Assembly: GCF_029892485.1 (NCBI RefSeq)
Contig: NZ_JARXVG010000005.1
Coordinates: forward strand, 1 to 64,000
DNA length: 64,000 nt
Direction of reading: 5' to 3'
Origin: Variovorax boronicumulans
GTDB lineage: Bacteria; Pseudomonadota; Gammaproteobacteria; Burkholderiales; Burkholderiaceae_C
Part shown: piece after piece, positions 31,704 through 41,125 of the stretch
How positions within the stretch are numbered: the first letter of the stretch is position 1
Layout: each line of letters begins with the position of its first letter
Program-made: the position numbers and the translations under genes
The notes under the pieces: generated by a model
Database searches by the model: none
Seen by the model: only the letters and a program-made list of their open reading frames with translations
Told to the model about the DNA's origin: nothing

Positions 31704-33101
31704 TCAGCGCACCAGCCACCTCATCATTCGCTCGAAGGTCTTGCCATAGGGCGGCTTGAAGAGGCCGACGCCGCTGAACGCCGACTGGTGAAAGATCGGC
31801 TTCATCTTGGAGAAGGTCTGGAATCCGTACTCGCCGTGGTAGGCGCCCATGCCGCTCGCGCCGACGCCGCCGAAGGGCAGGTTGTCCTGCGCGATGTGCA
31901 GCAGCGTGTCGTTGATCGACACGCCGCCCGCCACCGTCTCGTGCATCACACGGTCGATGGTCGCGCGGTTCTTCTCGAACAGATAGAGCGCGAGCGGGCG
32001 CGGATGCGCGTTGACGTAGGCGATGGCGTCTTCGATGGTGCGGTATGCCACCACCGGCAGGATCGGGCCGAAGATCTCCTCCTGCATCACGCGCATGCCG
32101 GCTTGCACGCCGGTCAGCAGCACGGGCGGGAAGCGGCGCGTCGCGGCATCGGGCGCCATGTCCGAGAGCGGGATGGCCGATGCGCCCTGCGCCTGCGCCG
32201 TCGCGGCGAGCTCCTGCAGCCGCGAGAAATGGCGCGGGCTCACGATGCTGGTGTAGTCGGGGTTGCTCGAAATGTCGGGGTACATGGCTGCGAACACGCG
32301 CCGTGCGCTGTCGGCAAAGCGCTGTTGCTGGCCCTCGGGCAGCAGCACATAGTCGGGTGCGATGCAGGTCTGGCCCGCGTTGAGCGTCTTGCCCACGAGG
32401 ATGCGCTCGACGGCCTTCTCGAAGTTCGCACCGGGTCCGATGATCGCGGGCGACTTGCCGCCCAGCTCCAGCGTGACCGGCGTGAGGTTCTCGCTCGCGG
32501 CGCGCATCACATGGTGGCCCACGGCCGTGGAGCCGGTGAACAGCAGGTGGTCGAATGGCAGGCTGGAGAACTCGCGCGCCGCTTCGGCGTCGCCGTTGAC
32601 GATGGCGATCGCGTCTTCCGCAAAGCTCGCGCGCACGAGGCTGGCGAACAGTTCGGCGAAGCGCGGTGTGAATTCCGACTGCTTCACCATCACGCGGTTG
32701 CCCGCGGCCAGCGCCGCCGTCATCGGCCCCACGGCCAGGTTCAGCGGGTAGTTCCACGGCACCACGATGCCGACCACGCCCAGGGGCTGCGGCAGGATCC
32801 GCGACGACGCAGGCTTGAACCAGAGGCCGGTGGCGCGGCGCTGCGGGCGCATCCACTTCCTGCCGTGGCGCAGCGCGTGGTCGATGCCCGCGATGGAGGG
32901 GAACACCTCGGCCAGCTCGGTTTCCTGGAAGGGCCGGTTGTGGAAGTCCGCGCTGATGGCGGCGGCCATCTCCTTGCGGTTGCTGGTGACCAGGGCGCGC
33001 AGGCGCTCGAGGCGGCTGGCGCGCTCGGGCCACGGCGGCGTCTGCGCGCGAAGGCTGGCGGCGCGCATCGCATCGAAGGTCTGTCGCATGTGCTGTGTCA
33101 T
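31704..33101 (-). CDS. Coniferyl aldehyde dehydrogenase-type ALDH
   Basis: A 465-residue NAD(P)-dependent aldehyde dehydrogenase. The catalytic Cys is in KTLNAGQTCIAPDYVLL and the general base Glu in VTLELGGKSPAIIGPG. GVVGIVVPWNYPLNL and FTGSTAVGHHVM form the cofactor site. The short length, start region and C-terminal PPYGKTFERMM match the CalB/fatty-aldehyde group that lacks the usual long N terminus. Substrates are aromatic or long-chain aldehydes. It converges with dctD (11 bp gap) and precedes nothing obviously related, so the physiological role is open. Confidence 0.9.
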   Translation of the reverse strand: MTQHMRQTFDAMRAASLRAQTPPWPERASRLERLRALVTSNRKEMAAAISADFHNRPFQETELAEVFPSIAGIDHALRHGRKWMRPQRRATGLWFKPASSRILPQPLGVVGIVVPWNYPLNLAVGPMTAALAAGNRVMVKQSEFTPRFAELFASLVRASFAEDAIAIVNGDAEAAREFSSLPFDHLLFTGSTAVGHHVMRAASENLTPVTLELGGKSPAIIGPGANFEKAVERILVGKTLNAGQTCIAPDYVLLPEGQQQRFADSARRVFAAMYPDISSNPDYTSIVSPRHFSRLQELAATAQAQGASAIPLSDMAPDAATRRFPPVLLTGVQAGMRVMQEEIFGPILPVVAYRTIEDAIAYVNAHPRPLALYLFEKNRATIDRVMHETVAGGVSINDTLLHIAQDNLPFGGVGASGMGAYHGEYGFQTFSKMKPIFHQSAFSGVGLFKPPYGKTFERMMRWLVR

Positions 33102-33145
33102 GGTCGATAGGCCTTGTGGATGAGCCCGGCCCGCCTGGCCTGCCG

Positions 33146-34000
33146 TCAGGCGCTCGCTGCGGGCGGCGGCTCGACCGGCAGCGCGCGCTTGTGCGCGCTC
33201 TTGCGGTGCGTCGAAAGAATGATCGCGCGCGCCGCGGCCGACACCGGCTTGCCTTCGAGGAAGTCGTCGATCTGTTCGTAGGTGACGCCGAAGGCGTCTT
33301 CGTCGGGCTTGCCCGGCACCAGCGATTCGAGGTCGGCGGTGGGCACCTTGTAGACCAGTTCGTCGGGCGCGCCGAGCAGTGCGGCCACGGCGCGCACGCG
33401 GCGCTTGTTGAGGCCGGTGAGCGGCGTGATGTCGGCCGCGCCGTCGCCGAACTTGGTGAAGAAGCCCATCAGCGCCTCGGCCGCATGGTCGGTGCCGATG
33501 ACGATGCCGTCGTGCGCGCCGGCCACCGCGAACTGCGCCACCATGCGCTGGCGTGCCTTGATGTTGCCCAGCACGAAGTCCTCGTGCGCCGCATCGCGAA
33601 ACTTCAGGTCGCCGGCCTTCAGCGCGGCCAGCATGCCGTCGGCCGCGGGACGGATGTCGACGGTGATCGTGCGGTCGGGCTTCATCACCGTGAGCGAGCG
33701 CTGGGCTTCCGCTTCGTCCTTCTGCACGCCGTAGGGCAGGCGCATCGCGATGAAGGTGGCGTCGCAGCCTTCGGCGCGCAGCTTTTCGACGGCGCGCTGC
33801 GCAAGGCATCCGGCGGTCAGCGAATCGACGCCGCCGCTGATGCCGAGCACCAGCGTCTTGAGGCCGGTCTGCTTCAGGTAGCTCGCGAGAAAGTCGGTGC
33901 GCCGCTCCAGTTCGGCGGCGGCATCGAACACGGGAGCGACATGCAGCGCCGCGATGATCTCGCGCTGCGCGGCGTCGACGGGGGACAGGTCGTGGTTCAT
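33146..34000 (-). CDS. nadE: Ammonia-dependent NAD+ synthetase
   Basis: A 284-residue enzyme that amidates deamido-NAD+ with ammonia in the last step of NAD+ synthesis. The ATP pyrophosphatase loop is [75 protein letters not shown] and [22 protein letters not shown] are all family blocks. There is no glutaminase domain, so it is the short E. coli NadE type. It sits downstream of pldA on the same strand, after a hairpin-rich repeat (34032-34121). Confidence 0.96.
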   Translation of the reverse strand: MNHDLSPVDAAQREIIAALHVAPVFDAAAELERRTDFLASYLKQTGLKTLVLGISGGVDSLTAGCLAQRAVEKLRAEGCDATFIAMRLPYGVQKDEAEAQRSLTVMKPDRTITVDIRPAADGMLAALKAGDLKFRDAAHEDFVLGNIKARQRMVAQFAVAGAHDGIVIGTDHAAEALMGFFTKFGDGAADITPLTGLNKRRVRAVAALLGAPDELVYKVPTADLESLVPGKPDEDAFGVTYEQIDDFLEGKPVSAAARAIILSTHRKSAHKRALPVEPPPAASA

Positions 34001-34031
34001 CGAGCGATCCTTCCTTTCAATCTTTCAGTGG

Positions 34032-34121
34032 AACACCGCGGAACCGGCTTTGCCGGGCCGCTGGTGTTGCCCCCGGTAGGGGGTTGGAGAAGCGACACGA
34101 AGTGCGCGAAGCCTGGGGGCG
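34032..34121. repeat. Hairpin-rich dispersed repeat between pldA and nadE
   Basis: A long imperfect stem at 34032-34068 (AACACCGCGG pairing with CCGCTGGTGTT, tip ACCGGCTTTGCCGG), then CCCCC-GGTA-GGGGG at 34070-34083, then GCGACACGAAGTGCGCG. The layout is that of intergenic palindromic repeats common in Comamonadaceae. It lies between two minus-strand genes and may also stabilise or end the pldA transcript. Confidence 0.6.
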
Positions 34122-34123
34122 AG

Positions 34124-35290
34124 TCAGAAATCCACCAGGCTCAGGCCGATGCTGAGCACGGTGCGCTTGCGGTTGTAGTCCACCAGCGTATCGCCATAGC
34201 CATGGAACAGCTGCGTGTGGAAGCGCAGGTTGCTCTTGGTCGGGTCGCCAATGGCCTTGAGCCATTCGAGCCGCACCGAGCCGCGGCCGCTGTCGCGCAG
34301 GTTGTTGCGCACCGTGAGGCCCAGCGTGTTGTCGCGGTTGAGATTCCAGCGGCCGGTGATCTCGGCGCGGCCGATGTAGTCGGCGATGTCGGGGTTGTCG
34401 TCCTTCGCCGCATCTTCCGAGAGGCGCTTCCAGATGCGTCCGGTGATCTGGAACTTGTCGTCGAGTTCGGCGCCGCCCATCAGGTAGACACGGTTCCAGC
34501 TGCGCGACAGCGGCAGCGTCTGGCCATTCGACTGGTGCACGATGCCCAGGCCTGCATAGCGCCAGCGCCAGCCGCCGGGCAGCTTGAAGTCGGTCGGGTA
34601 CACGTACATCAGCTCGGGCTCGTGGTCGGTGGTGCGGAACGGGCGCGAGATCGCACCGTTGAACAGCTGCCACGTCGACTGCTGCGAGTAGGCGAACCAC
34701 AGCGAGTCTTTCTTGATCGGGTCGTTCTGCGTGAGCATGCCCTGCGCGAGCTTGGTGCGCACCGACAGGCCGATGCGCATCTCGTTGGCCTGGTAGGCGA
34801 CGGGCTCGCCGGTGTGGTCGGGCGAGGGCGAGGTGGGCACCTGCGGCTTTTGGGTGGCGGCCGAGGCGGCCACGTACAGGGGCCGGTAGCCGCGGAAGCC
34901 GAAGGTGCCGCAGTCGGTGGCGTTCTCCAGCTCCCAGAAGCGTGAGAGTGCCGAGTACTGCTGGTCGCGGCAGCCCTCGGTGGTGGCCACCGAGATCACG
35001 CGCGTGGCGGGGATCGAGCCGTCCACTGGCGGCGCCTGCGTGCTGGCCAGCACCGGCGGCGCGACGGGCACCGACACCGAGGGCAGCGTCTGCTGCTGCG
35101 CCCAGCGGTCGAAGCAGGCCAGGCGCGCATCGTTGTTGTTGCCGAGCGCGGCGCATTGCTGCCAGGTGAGTTGCGAGTCGGCCAGCGGGCTCGCGGGCTT
35201 GTCGACGGCTTGTGCATATGCGGCCGTGCTGCCCAGGCAGGCCGCGAACGTCATGGACGTTGCGAAGAGGGCATGTGTGCGAGTGGTCAT
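34124..35290 (-). CDS. pldA: Outer-membrane phospholipase A
   Basis: A 388-residue protein with a Sec signal peptide (about 1-26, GSTAAYAQ). An N-terminal region of about 110 residues with three or four cysteines is followed by a 12-strand beta-barrel of the OMPLA family. The active site is GIVHQSNGQTLPLSRSWNR, with His252 and Ser254 and the downstream Asn. Alternating strands and the final aromatic residue (LSLVDF) fit barrel insertion. It hydrolyses phospholipids in the outer leaflet on envelope stress. Its start overlaps the upstream lipoprotein stop (ATGA, 35287-35290), so they are translationally coupled. Confidence 0.94.
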   Translation of the reverse strand: MTTRTHALFATSMTFAACLGSTAAYAQAVDKPASPLADSQLTWQQCAALGNNNDARLACFDRWAQQQTLPSVSVPVAPPVLASTQAPPVDGSIPATRVISVATTEGCRDQQYSALSRFWELENATDCGTFGFRGYRPLYVAASAATQKPQVPTSPSPDHTGEPVAYQANEMRIGLSVRTKLAQGMLTQNDPIKKDSLWFAYSQQSTWQLFNGAISRPFRTTDHEPELMYVYPTDFKLPGGWRWRYAGLGIVHQSNGQTLPLSRSWNRVYLMGGAELDDKFQITGRIWKRLSEDAAKDDNPDIADYIGRAEITGRWNLNRDNTLGLTVRNNLRDSGRGSVRLEWLKAIGDPTKSNLRFHTQLFHGYGDTLVDYNRKRTVLSIGLSLVDF

Positions 35291-35739
35291 TGTTTTCCTT
35301 CCGTGGCGCCCGTCTTGGTCAGTACGAACGGGTGCGTGCTGTCGTCTGCGGCGTTGCGCCAGGTTCCCCTGAATTCGCGGCCGCAGGAGCGCGGCTGCAA
35401 GGTGCCGGCCCAGTTGCCGCTGATGGCGCGGCCGTCCAGCGATTCGTCGATGGAGAGCGCGCCCTCGTCGTCGACGTCGCCCGCGAGCTGCGCCACCGAA
35501 GGCTTTGCGCCGCCACCGGCATCGCGTGTGATGGTGCCGCGAACGCCGGCGTAGTCGGGGTGTTTGCCCAGCTGTACGACGGACGCGGCGGGCAAGCCGT
35601 CGAAGCGCGCTTCCCAGCGGCCGTAGAGCGACGGCAGCGGCAGGTCGCGCGCATCGGCGGGGCAGTTGGGATCGACCGCGGCGCAGCCCGTGACGGTGAC
35701 CGCGGCCAGTGCGATCAAAGCAGCGCGCATCGCTTTCAT
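35287..35739 (-). CDS. Putative lipoprotein (150 aa)
   Basis: A 150-residue protein with a lipoprotein signal: MRAALIALAAVTVTGCAAV, lipobox VTGC with Cys at about residue 19. The mature part is mostly beta (LYGRWEARFDGL, VRGTITRDAGG, ISGNWAGTLQPRSCGREFRGTWRN), resembling small lipocalin-like or avidin-like barrels. It overlaps the rep stop by 4 bp (ATGA) and the pldA start by 4 bp, so the three genes form one coupled unit. No family name recognised; it may help PldA at the outer membrane, but this rests on context. Confidence 0.8.
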   Translation of the reverse strand: MKAMRAALIALAAVTVTGCAAVDPNCPADARDLPLPSLYGRWEARFDGLPAASVVQLGKHPDYAGVRGTITRDAGGGAKPSVAQLAGDVDDEGALSIDESLDGRAISGNWAGTLQPRSCGREFRGTWRNAADDSTHPFVLTKTGATEGKQ

Positions 35740-37850
35740 GGCGCCGCCGCGGCGGCCGCCTTCGCGGCCGCGCTGTCCTGTGCCTTGCGCGCGAACTCGG
35801 CGCGCAGCGCCTTGAGCTTCTCGCGCGGGTCTTCCTTCGTCGTGGCCTTGTCCAGGCCCATCTCGGCGATGAAGCGGCTCGGCTGGCAGGGCACCATGTC
35901 GCGGCCCTGCTTGCGCTTCTTGGTCCAGCTCACGGCCAGGGTGCGCTGCGCGCGAGTGATGCCCACGTACATCAGGCGGCGCTCTTCCTGCAGGCGCTGC
36001 GTCGTCTCGTCGCTCACCACCTTCTGGCGGCCGTTGTCGTCGTCCAGCTTGAAAGGCAGCATGCCCTCGGTCACGCCGATGAGCATCACGTGCGGCCACT
36101 CCAGGCCCTTGGAGGCGTGCAGCGTGGAGAGCGTGACCACGTTCTGGTCCTGTTCGCGCTCGCTGATGGTCGAGAGCAGCGAGATGGTCTGCGCGACCTC
36201 GAGCAGGCTCTTTCGCTCGTTGCCGTCGGTGTTGTCGTTGTCGTTGGCGCCCGAGGCGTCGTCCAGCGAACCGCCGGCGCGCTGCGACATCCAGTCGACG
36301 AATTCCAGCACGTTGTTCCAGCGCGTGGCCGCGGCCGCCTCGCTCTCTTCGCCTTCGTAGAGATGGCGCTCGTAGTCGATCTCCTTGAGCCAGTCGAGCA
36401 TGAAGGTGCGCGAGTCTTCGGCGCCCATGGTGCGGCGCGCGCGGTATTCCAGGTCGTTGATGTAGCGGCCGAACTCGTGCACGCCCTCCAGCGTGCGCTT
36501 GGGGATCACGCTGGGCAGCGAGGGGCTGAACAGCGCCGCGAACAGGCTCAGCTTGTACTGGGTCGCGAAGGTGCCCATGCTCGCGAGCGTGGTGTGGCCG
36601 ATGCCGCGCTTGGGCGTGGTGATGGCGCGCAGGAACGCGGGGTCGTCGTCGTTGTTGACCCAGAGGCGGAACCAGCCGCACAGGTCCTTGATCTCGGCGC
36701 GGTCGAAGAAGCTCTGGCCGCCCGAGACCTTGTACGGGATCTGCGCGCGGCGCAGCGCCTGTTCCAGGATCCGTGCCTGGTGGTTGGCGCGGTAGAGGAT
36801 GGCGAAGTCGCGGAACTCCTTGTGCTGCGCCCCTTGCGTGACCGCATCGCCGGCGCGCAGGCTCACGATGCGCGCCACCGCGCGCTCGGCCTCGTGCAGC
36901 TCGGTGTCGGCATCGACGATGCGCACCGGCTCGCCTTCTCCGAGTTCGGAGAACAGCGTCTTGGGAAACAGCTTGGGGTTGGGACCGATCACGTTGTTGG
37001 CCGCGCGCAGGATGGCGCTGGTGGAGCGGTAGTTCTGCTCCAGCTTGATGACCTTGAGCGTCGGGTAGTCGACCGGCAGCTTCTTCAGGTTGTCCAGCGT
37101 GGCGCCGCGCCAGCCGTAGATCGATTGGTCGTCGTCGCCCACGGCGGTGAAGCGCGCGCGGTCGCCGGCCAGCGCCTTGAGCACCTCGTACTGCGTGGCG
37201 TTGGTGTCCTGGTATTCGTCCACCAGGATGTGACCGAGCGCGGCCTGCCACTTGGCGCGCACCTCGGGAAAGTCGTGCAGCAGCTTGAGCGGCATGCCGA
37301 TGAGGTCGTCGAAATCGACGCTCTGGTAGGCCTGCAGCCGCTCCTCGTAGTGGCGCATGACCTCGGCGGTGATGCGCTCGTTGTCGTCCACCGCGGCGGC
37401 TGCGGCCTGCTGGGCATCGAGGCCCATGTTCTTCCACTTGCTGATGGTCCACTGCCAGATGCGGGCGGTGGCGATGTCGGTGGTGCCGCCGGCGTCCTTC
37501 AGGATCTTGGTCACGTCGTCGCTGTCCAGGATGCTGAAGGCGGGCTTCAGGCCCAGCACCGCGCCGTCCTCGCGCATCATGCGCACGCCCAGCGCGTGGA
37601 AGGTGCAGACCACCACCTTGCGTGCGTCCTTGCCGATGAGGTCTTTCGCGCGTTCGCGCATCTCGGCGGCCGCCTTGTTCGTGAAGGTGATGGCCGCGAT
37701 GCGCTTGGGCTCCATGCCGGCCTGGATCAGCCGGCCGATCTTGTGCGTGATCACCCGCGTCTTGCCCGAGCCCGCGCCTGCCAGCACCAGGCAGGGACCA
37801 TGCATGTAATTGACCGCTTCTTGTTGCGCGAGATTGAGACCGTGGGACAT
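35736..37850 (-). CDS. rep: ATP-dependent DNA helicase Rep (UvrD/Rep family)
   Basis: A 704-residue superfamily 1A 3'-5' helicase. Motif I is LVLAGAGSGKTRVITHKI, Ia ITFTNKAAAEMRERA, II ILVDEYQDTN, III VGDDDQSIYGWRGA, IV LEQNYRST, V STLHASKGLEWPHVMLIGV and VI EERRLMYVGITRAQ. Motif order, length and PCQPSRFIAEM near the C terminus match Rep more than UvrD. ATG 37850 starts MSHGLNLAQQEAV. It acts in replication-fork progress and repair. It is the first gene of a coupled unit with the lipoprotein and pldA, which is an odd pairing of functions. Confidence 0.95.
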   Translation of the reverse strand: MSHGLNLAQQEAVNYMHGPCLVLAGAGSGKTRVITHKIGRLIQAGMEPKRIAAITFTNKAAAEMRERAKDLIGKDARKVVVCTFHALGVRMMREDGAVLGLKPAFSILDSDDVTKILKDAGGTTDIATARIWQWTISKWKNMGLDAQQAAAAAVDDNERITAEVMRHYEERLQAYQSVDFDDLIGMPLKLLHDFPEVRAKWQAALGHILVDEYQDTNATQYEVLKALAGDRARFTAVGDDDQSIYGWRGATLDNLKKLPVDYPTLKVIKLEQNYRSTSAILRAANNVIGPNPKLFPKTLFSELGEGEPVRIVDADTELHEAERAVARIVSLRAGDAVTQGAQHKEFRDFAILYRANHQARILEQALRRAQIPYKVSGGQSFFDRAEIKDLCGWFRLWVNNDDDPAFLRAITTPKRGIGHTTLASMGTFATQYKLSLFAALFSPSLPSVIPKRTLEGVHEFGRYINDLEYRARRTMGAEDSRTFMLDWLKEIDYERHLYEGEESEAAAATRWNNVLEFVDWMSQRAGGSLDDASGANDNDNTDGNERKSLLEVAQTISLLSTISEREQDQNVVTLSTLHASKGLEWPHVMLIGVTEGMLPFKLDDDNGRQKVVSDETTQRLQEERRLMYVGITRAQRTLAVSWTKKRKQGRDMVPCQPSRFIAEMGLDKATTKEDPREKLKALRAEFARKAQDSAAAKAAAAAAP

Positions 37851-37974
37851 GGGGGTTGGGAGAACCGGGGAACGCCGTGGGGAACGGCAGGCGCAAAGCG
37901 GGCTATGATACGGGTCCGGACCCCCCGGACGTTGTAGGCGGGACACGCCGGAGCGGGGCCACGACAATCGGGCG

Positions 37975-38994
37975 GTGCTGCCCGTATTCCTTGTTACCTT
38001 CCCTTTCTTCGCGCTGATCGCGGCCGGCTACGGCGCCGCCCGCGCCCGCCTCCTGCCGCTGGAGGCCATTCCCGGCCTCAACACCTTCGTGCTGTATTTC
38101 GCGCTGCCCTGCATGCTGCTGCGCTTCGGCGCCGGCACGCCGATCGCGCAACTGCTCGACGGCAGCGTTGCACTGATCTGGGGCGCGAGCGCGCTGGCCG
38201 TGGTCGCGGGCGTGGTGCTGCTGACCCGCAACCCGCGCATCGGCTGGAACGACGCGGCCTTCGGCGCGCTGGTGGCGGCCTTTCCGAACACGGGCTTCAT
38301 GGGCGTGCCGCTGCTGGTGGCGATCCTCGGCACGCAGGCGGCCGGGCCGATGATCATCACGATCGCGTTCGACCTGGTGGTGACTTCATCGCTGTGCATC
38401 GCGCTCTCGCGGCTCGATGGCGCCGGGGGCGCGGGGCGGCACGGTGCATCGCAGGCGGCGCGCAAGGCGCTGCGCGGCATCGTCGTGAACCCGATGCCGT
38501 GGTCGATCCTGCTGGGCGTGCTGCTGTCGGCCGCGCGCTGGCAACTGCCGGGGCCCATCGATCGCACCGTCGCCATGCTCGCGGACGCGGCCTCGCCGGT
38601 GGCGCTCTTCACCATCGGCGCGGTGCTGGCGCGCTCGGCATTGCTGGCGCGCGAGCACCAGGCCAGCGCGGCCGTCGCCCAGGCCATGGGCACGGCCGGC
38701 ACACCCGCGCCCAAGGCCCCGCTCGCCGATGTGCTGCCGGTGGTGGGGGTGAAGCTGCTGCTGCATCCGTTGCTGGTGTGGGCGTTGGGCGCCGGCGCCA
38801 TCGCGCTGGGGCTGCCGCTCTCGCATGCGGCGCTGGCGGTGATCGTGCTGGTCGCGGCGCTGCCGAGCGCGAGCAATGTGTCGATGCTGGCCGAGCGCTT
38901 CGGCGCCGACAACGGGCGCTTCGCCCGCATCATCCTGTGGACGACGGTGGCGGCCTTCTTCAGTTTTCCGCTGGCGGTGGGGCTGCTGCGCTGA
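37975..38994 (+). CDS. AEC-family transporter
   Basis: A 339-residue membrane protein with about ten helices in two inverted halves, a GTG start at 37975 and a periplasmic N terminus. Typical auxin-efflux-carrier features are FVLYFALPCMLLRFGAG, AFPNTGFMGVPLL with the conserved N-x-G helix break, and ALPSASNVSMLAERFGAD in the second half. Members export or import small carboxylates such as malate or malonate. It is divergent from rep (124-bp gap) and has no metabolic partner beside it. Confidence 0.9.
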   Translation: MLPVFLVTFPFFALIAAGYGAARARLLPLEAIPGLNTFVLYFALPCMLLRFGAGTPIAQLLDGSVALIWGASALAVVAGVVLLTRNPRIGWNDAAFGALVAAFPNTGFMGVPLLVAILGTQAAGPMIITIAFDLVVTSSLCIALSRLDGAGGAGRHGASQAARKALRGIVVNPMPWSILLGVLLSAARWQLPGPIDRTVAMLADAASPVALFTIGAVLARSALLAREHQASAAVAQAMGTAGTPAPKAPLADVLPVVGVKLLLHPLLVWALGAGAIALGLPLSHAALAVIVLVAALPSASNVSMLAERFGADNGRFARIILWTTVAAFFSFPLAVGLLR

Positions 38995-38999
38995 GCTGC

Positions 39000-39701
39000 C
39001 TACGGCGTGAGGACGCCGAGCTTGTACGGATCGGCATCGGACAGGCGCTCGCACTTCGAAAAATCGCGGCCCTGCGTGCCGTCGCAGTAGTAGGCGTTGT
39101 AGACGCGCCCGAAAAGCGTGGGGCTCGCGGTGAAAAGCACGCCGTGGTCGGGCTGCCAGTTGTCTTTGGCGTCTTTGGTGTCTTTCGTGGGCTGGACACT
39201 GGCCTCCACCGGCTTGGCCGTCGCCGTGTCCGCCATGGCGGCGGTTGCGGGCGTGAAGTCGGCCAGTGTCTTGTGGGCTTCATCGCCGCGCCAGCGCACG
39301 GCCAGCTCGGCCGCCGTGGGGCGCGCAGCCACCGGCAGCAGGATGCCGTTGACCTGGAAGCCATAACCGAATCGATGGGTCTTGCCCGCGAGGAACGCAT
39401 AGGCGCAGGCGGCCAGGCACTGGCCGCGGATCTCGGTGTCGACCCCGCTCGCGCGGATGGCATCGGCAAAGGCGCCCGCCGCATCGGCGGTGCCGCCGGA
39501 GAGGTCCTCGAACACCACCGTGCGCACCGTGCCGCTCGCCAGAAGGTCCGTGAAGGTCTTGATCGCGCTGCCGTCGAGCATGCCCGAGACCACCAGTTTG
39601 CGGCCCTGCAGCTCGATGTCGGCGGCTGCCGCCGGGGCGCCGATGGCGCAGGCGATGCATGCCAACGAGAAAACCCAACCAGGAAGAGACGACGGTTTCA
39701 C
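39000..39701 (-). CDS. Periplasmic ClpP-like-fold protein (COG3904-like)
   Basis: A 233-residue exported protein with signal peptide VFSLACIACAIGAPAAAAD. The core (about 30-115) has the crotonase/ClpP-like layout seen in COG3904 proteins: VSGMLDGSAIKTF, VFEDLSGGTADAAGAFADAIRASG, then TEIRGQCLAACAYAFLAG. A CA.ACA segment takes the position usually holding the SxSAC motif. A Thr/Lys-rich linker and a C-terminal Cys pair (YYCDGTQGRDFSKC) follow. The start codon is GTG at 39701. Function unknown. The gap 39702-39923 is AT-rich after 39780 and shows no gene. Confidence 0.75.
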   Translation of the reverse strand: MKPSSLPGWVFSLACIACAIGAPAAAADIELQGRKLVVSGMLDGSAIKTFTDLLASGTVRTVVFEDLSGGTADAAGAFADAIRASGVDTEIRGQCLAACAYAFLAGKTHRFGYGFQVNGILLPVAARPTAAELAVRWRGDEAHKTLADFTPATAAMADTATAKPVEASVQPTKDTKDAKDNWQPDHGVLFTASPTLFGRVYNAYYCDGTQGRDFSKCERLSDADPYKLGVLTP

Positions 39702-39923
39702 GGCGACCTTTGCGTGTGAGCGGGCTTGCTTGGAGCGCGAAACCGCAGGGGGCGGTCGCGCGTTGACAGCTTGAACAGCGTCACTGCATCACGTCAACCC
39801 TTTTTTCAGATTATTTCTGGGTAATCCAAGGGCAGGCCGTAAGTCGTAGGCATCGATATCTCTTCAGTTGAATGCTTGAGTTTGCAGATGGGCTGCTAAA
39901 GTGGTTCCAGGTCAAAGATGTGA

Positions 39924-40148
39924 ATGGGGCGCGCGATGGCAATACTGGTTCGCATCCTGCTGTGGGTGGCCTGGCTTTCCGGCGCGGGCTGGGCCTGGCA
40001 TGTCGGTGCACTGGGCACCGCGTCTTCGATCGCGCTGGCCGCGCTCAGCCTCGTGGTGTTCGCATGGCCGGGCAGCATTGCCCGGCGCCGGCATCACCGC
40101 GAGCTGCGCTATGTCGACATGGGCAAGGAGCCCACCGGCTACCACTGA
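39924..40148 (+). CDS. Small two-helix membrane protein (74 aa)
   Basis: A 74-residue hydrophobic protein: ILVRILLWVAWLSGAGWAWHVGALG and IALAALSLVVFAWPG form two membrane helices, followed by a basic RRRHHREL tail ending in GYH. The start is either 39924 or the ATG at 39936 (MAILV); neither has a strong ribosome site. It lies alone on the plus strand between minus-strand neighbours. No family recognised. Confidence 0.55.
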   Translation: MGRAMAILVRILLWVAWLSGAGWAWHVGALGTASSIALAALSLVVFAWPGSIARRRHHRELRYVDMGKEPTGYH

Positions 40149-40184
40149 ATACGGAGTCACCGGAATGGCCGGAACAGGCGCGTT

Positions 40185-41075
40185 TCAGGACGCGGCCGGC
40201 TGCTGAAGGCGCTGGAACTCGTGGCGCTTCATCGCGAGGTAGTCGTTCCTGTCGATTTCGTGGAGCTGCTTCGCGTACTGCTCCGTCGCATCGAACCACG
40301 CTGCAAGGCGCTGCTCCAGTTGCCCCGCACCGGGCGCGTCGAGGTAGCTGTCGATCGCAAGGTAGTAGCGCATGGTGTTGCGCTCCACCACGCCGCGCAC
40401 GCCGCCGATGTAGTTGCCTTGCCCCGCCGGCGTGAAGCCGACCTTGTCGCTGCCGAGCGTGGCGAGATAGCCCTTCATCGCGAGCCGCGCGGCGGTGCCG
40501 TAGGCATAGGCGTAGCGCAGGTGGATCGCGGTCTTGCCGCCATCGGCCGGCGCCGCTTCGAACACGATGCTGTAGTCGCGCGTGGAGAGCGGGCCGGTGT
40601 CCGCGCTCAGCCGCACGTTGAGGTAGTTCGCATCCGCCTTGCCCGGTGTGTAGGCGAAAGCGATGGTCTGCGCATCCGACAGTGGCTGGTCGAACTTGCG
40701 GCCGATGGCCACCGCAAGCGTGGTGCCGCCACTCTTCACTGCGCAGTGCTTGGTGTTGAGGTGAAGCATCAGCACCTGGCACCACGCGGCGGGCTCCCGC
40801 AGCGCCTCGCTCACGCGGGCGACGGGGTGGTCCACCAGCGCATAGACGTCGCCGCTCAACCGGTCCGCGGCTTCGCTCGATTCGAGTGCGAGCGGCCGGC
40901 GAAAGGCGTTGCGCTCGAGTTGCGGCGCGAGCGCCTGCAGCTTTGCGCGCAGCGTGGCCGCCGGGCCGGTGTCGGCGGGCGCGGACTGTTGCTGTGCCAG
41001 GGCCAGCGTCGAGGCCGCCACAAGCAGGATGCCCAAACCGATCAGGCGGGTCTTGCGGACGAAGGAGGTGTTCAT
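40185..41075 (-). CDS. Exported START/polyketide-cyclase-like protein
   Basis: A 296-residue protein with a signal peptide (LGILLVAASTLALAQ, cleavage near 28). The mature domain (about 70-290) looks like a helix-grip lipid-binding fold: VYALVDHPVARVSEALREPAAWCQVLMLHLN, RDYSIVFEAAPADGGKTAIHLRYAY, and a C-terminal amphipathic helix. Two cysteines (QVLML side and KHC) could pair. Similar Burkholderiales proteins are unnamed. It lies 50 bp downstream of priA on the same strand. A role in carrying a hydrophobic ligand across the periplasm is possible but untested. Confidence 0.7.
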   Translation of the reverse strand: MNTSFVRKTRLIGLGILLVAASTLALAQQQSAPADTGPAATLRAKLQALAPQLERNAFRRPLALESSEAADRLSGDVYALVDHPVARVSEALREPAAWCQVLMLHLNTKHCAVKSGGTTLAVAIGRKFDQPLSDAQTIAFAYTPGKADANYLNVRLSADTGPLSTRDYSIVFEAAPADGGKTAIHLRYAYAYGTAARLAMKGYLATLGSDKVGFTPAGQGNYIGGVRGVVERNTMRYYLAIDSYLDAPGAGQLEQRLAAWFDATEQYAKQLHEIDRNDYLAMKRHEFQRLQQPAAS

Positions 41076-41125
41076 GCCGCAGCACCTTGGCCCTGGCGGC
41101 CTTCGCGCCGTGCAGGACAACCGGC

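Noticed and set aside
29242..33033. A long minus-strand open frame across dctB, dctD and the aldehyde dehydrogenase
   Set aside because: It shadows three complete genes in other frames and has a biased Arg/Ala/His composition with no recognisable domain.
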